DNA from: CAWUKT01 sp963923035
GTDB taxonomy: Bacteria > Bacteroidota > Bacteroidia > J057 > JADKCL01
Direction: 5' to 3'
DNA: 64,000 bases
Assembly: GCA_963923035.1 (NCBI GenBank)
Contig: CAWUKT010000028.1
Coordinates: forward strand, 10,123 to 74,122
Numbering within the stretch: the first letter of the stretch is position 1; each line of letters opens with the position of its first letter. The translations under genes and the position numbers were made by a program. The notes beneath the pieces are model-generated. The model did no database searches. It saw only the letters and a program-made list of their open reading frames with translations, and had not been told where the DNA came from. Positions 62,711-64,000 of this stretch are shown here, piece by piece.

Positions 62711-63724
62711 TCAACGTTGGCGGTAGAAATGGTGCATCACATAGGCGTGCGGGACGGTGATGCAGGAGATGAGGATGGTGAAAGCGTAGGCAAATGATTG
62801 GGGAAATAAACCGGTTTGGGTCAGGGCGAACAGCCCGGCGATGCCCAGGATGGAGACCAGGCTGAAGGGCGTCAACAGTTGGATGAATCCCCGCAGGTTG
62901 GTCACCAGACCCGATGCCTTGACGTGGTCAAATTCTTCCCGCAGGACTTTCCAGGAGTGCAAGGTGAGGAAGTAGAGGGAAAAACCGACGATGAGGGGAA
63001 ATAGGTACAGGGCCAATTGGATGAAGAGGAGGAGGACCAGTTCCACGATGAATTCCCGCGTTTTCAGGCGACCAGTCGAGACAAGCCAGACCAATCCGGC
63101 CAGGGTACCCGCCAGGGTTAATCCCAGGAATATTCCCAGCAGCATAGCGTTGTTGACGGCGGAAACGGCCAGGAAAGAGGCGTCCTGCTGGACCAGTTGG
63201 CTGATTTCGGGCAGGTTCCAAAAGCTCATCCCGGCCAGGATGGAAAGGCCCCAGGTAAAATGGAATGCATGTTTGAGGCGAAATTTAGGGAGGGCGTAGT
63301 GGGAAAATTGGGATTCGCCGAAGTGGAAGGCCGAAACAAACATGAAAGAGACATAGCCGAGGAGCGGAAAAAAGATCCAGAGGAGGACATTGGCGGTGAT
63401 GGTGGCCAGGTATGTGAGGTGGAAACGCTGCTTCCGGACGTGGGGGTGTTGGCGGAGAAACAACACGTTGTCGATGGAGCCGTGGGGGATGCCCAGGAGA
63501 CTGATGAGGACCATGCTCACCGCAAGTTCTGGGGCCCCGCTGATGGCGGGAGCGTCGCTGGGAGGATAAACCCAGAGCATCAACCCAAAGCCCAGCAGAA
63601 AGGCCAGGGCGGAGGGCTTGAACGGCAGGGCGAAGCGCCGGCGATGATTCCCCGGGCCCGAAGGGGCCAGGGGATTGTTCATGAGCTGTGGTGAGTTAGA
63701 AAGGGATATGATGAACTGGAGCAT
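62711..63724 (-). CDS. blh: Brp/Blh family beta-carotene 15,15'-dioxygenase
   Basis: The 337-residue membrane protein has about eight or nine helices and the family's conserved His motifs: GIPHGSID near residue 79, FHFGESQFSHY, LTLHSWK and VPHAYVMHHFYRQ. Blh cleaves beta-carotene into two retinals with iron and O2 and supplies the chromophore for microbial rhodopsins. The ATG at 63724 is used; a second ATG 14 codons on (63682) would drop a polar stretch. No rhodopsin or carotenoid gene is in the window. Confidence 0.85.
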   Translation of the reverse strand: MLQFIISLSNSPQLMNNPLAPSGPGNHRRRFALPFKPSALAFLLGFGLMLWVYPPSDAPAISGAPELAVSMVLISLLGIPHGSIDNVLFLRQHPHVRKQRFHLTYLATITANVLLWIFFPLLGYVSFMFVSAFHFGESQFSHYALPKFRLKHAFHFTWGLSILAGMSFWNLPEISQLVQQDASFLAVSAVNNAMLLGIFLGLTLAGTLAGLVWLVSTGRLKTREFIVELVLLLFIQLALYLFPLIVGFSLYFLTLHSWKVLREEFDHVKASGLVTNLRGFIQLLTPFSLVSILGIAGLFALTQTGLFPQSFAYAFTILISCITVPHAYVMHHFYRQR

Positions 63725-63946
63725 GGTAATTTCTTTTAGGTTTTCGCGATCAGCCTCGCGGCTGCTTTCGAAATCCAGACACCTTCCCTTTGCCCTTTCC
63801 CCTACGATCTACTTTTCCCCCTCACCCATTACCCCTCATTCCTGCCTCTAAAGGCCATTTCCATTTATCTATTCCCTTCCTTTTTCCCTCCATTCCCGCC
63901 CGTTTTCCGTTCATTCCCTGCCTTTTCCCCTCCACCCACCAAAAGC

Positions 63947-63982
63947 AAAGAGGCCGTCTCATAACCACGAGGCGGCCTCTTT
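63947..63982. terminator. Hairpin near the right edge, probable terminator
   Basis: AAAGAGGCCG (63947-63956) and CGGCCTCTTT (63973-63982) form a perfect 10-bp stem with a 16-nt loop; both arms have A/T ends, so it could work on either strand. It probably serves a gene beyond the window. The rest of 63725-64000 shows only C/T-rich sequence. Confidence 0.55.
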
Positions 63983-64000
63983 CGATTTACCCCCGGTCAG

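Overview
The window is a gene-dense chromosomal segment of a Bacteroidota bacterium, most likely of the Saprospiria/Lewinella type. The grounds are protein families (T9SS sorting domain, DUF1800/DUF1501 pair, 1095-residue SecA, Bacteroidota-type ParC/ParE), the near absence of Shine-Dalgarno sequences, and several promoters of the form TTG-N20-TAnnTTTG. Most of the window is G+C-rich housekeeping and envelope sequence. The family is inferred from protein resemblance, not from a search.

Layout. 1-8.5 kb: a secreted protein cut by the left edge, a lipoprotein, a DUF1800-DUF1501 pair, and an operon of two M16 peptidase proteins with methylmalonyl-CoA epimerase. 8.6-17.3 kb (minus strand): a long run birA-coaX-outer-membrane barrel-TPR protein-flippase-glycosyltransferase-tadA-DMT transporter. 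17.3-23.4 kb: rsfS, an alpha/beta hydrolase, clpS, a leucine-rich-repeat protein, ftsK and lolA. 23.4-27 kb: a surface-glycan cluster (GT9, sugar epimerase, methyltransferase, GT2). 27.3-29.1 kb: two genes I do not recognise in more A+T-rich DNA. 29.5-34.1 kb: parE and parC. 34.4-37 kb: a protein with two CbxX-type AAA+ modules.

37-44.8 kb is the unusual part. A PIN-domain toxin/antitoxin-like pair is bounded by a 42-bp direct repeat of the 3' end of the next gene. A 967-bp segment holding a tail-tube gene and a broken tail-sheath end (contractile injection system) is bounded by a 148-bp direct repeat of the 5' end of a GH18 gene. Beside it lies an array of about 24 degenerate 21-bp repeats, each with a small CCT/AGG dyad. 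The two direct repeats are copies of the two outer ends of the same two-gene block (37897-42970). This fits either two insertions or one roughly 7-kb allele replacement.

44.9-64 kb: an ECF sigma factor overlapping a predicted trans-envelope anti-sigma/barrel protein, a Wzt-like ABC ATPase, a PLP decarboxylase, a cytochrome P450, tsf-pyrH-frr, a polytopic membrane protein and acyltransferase, two secreted proteins, a YchJ-like SEC-C protein, an inositol monophosphatase, secA and a Brp/Blh carotene dioxygenase. No tRNA, rRNA, CRISPR array, transposase or integrase was seen.
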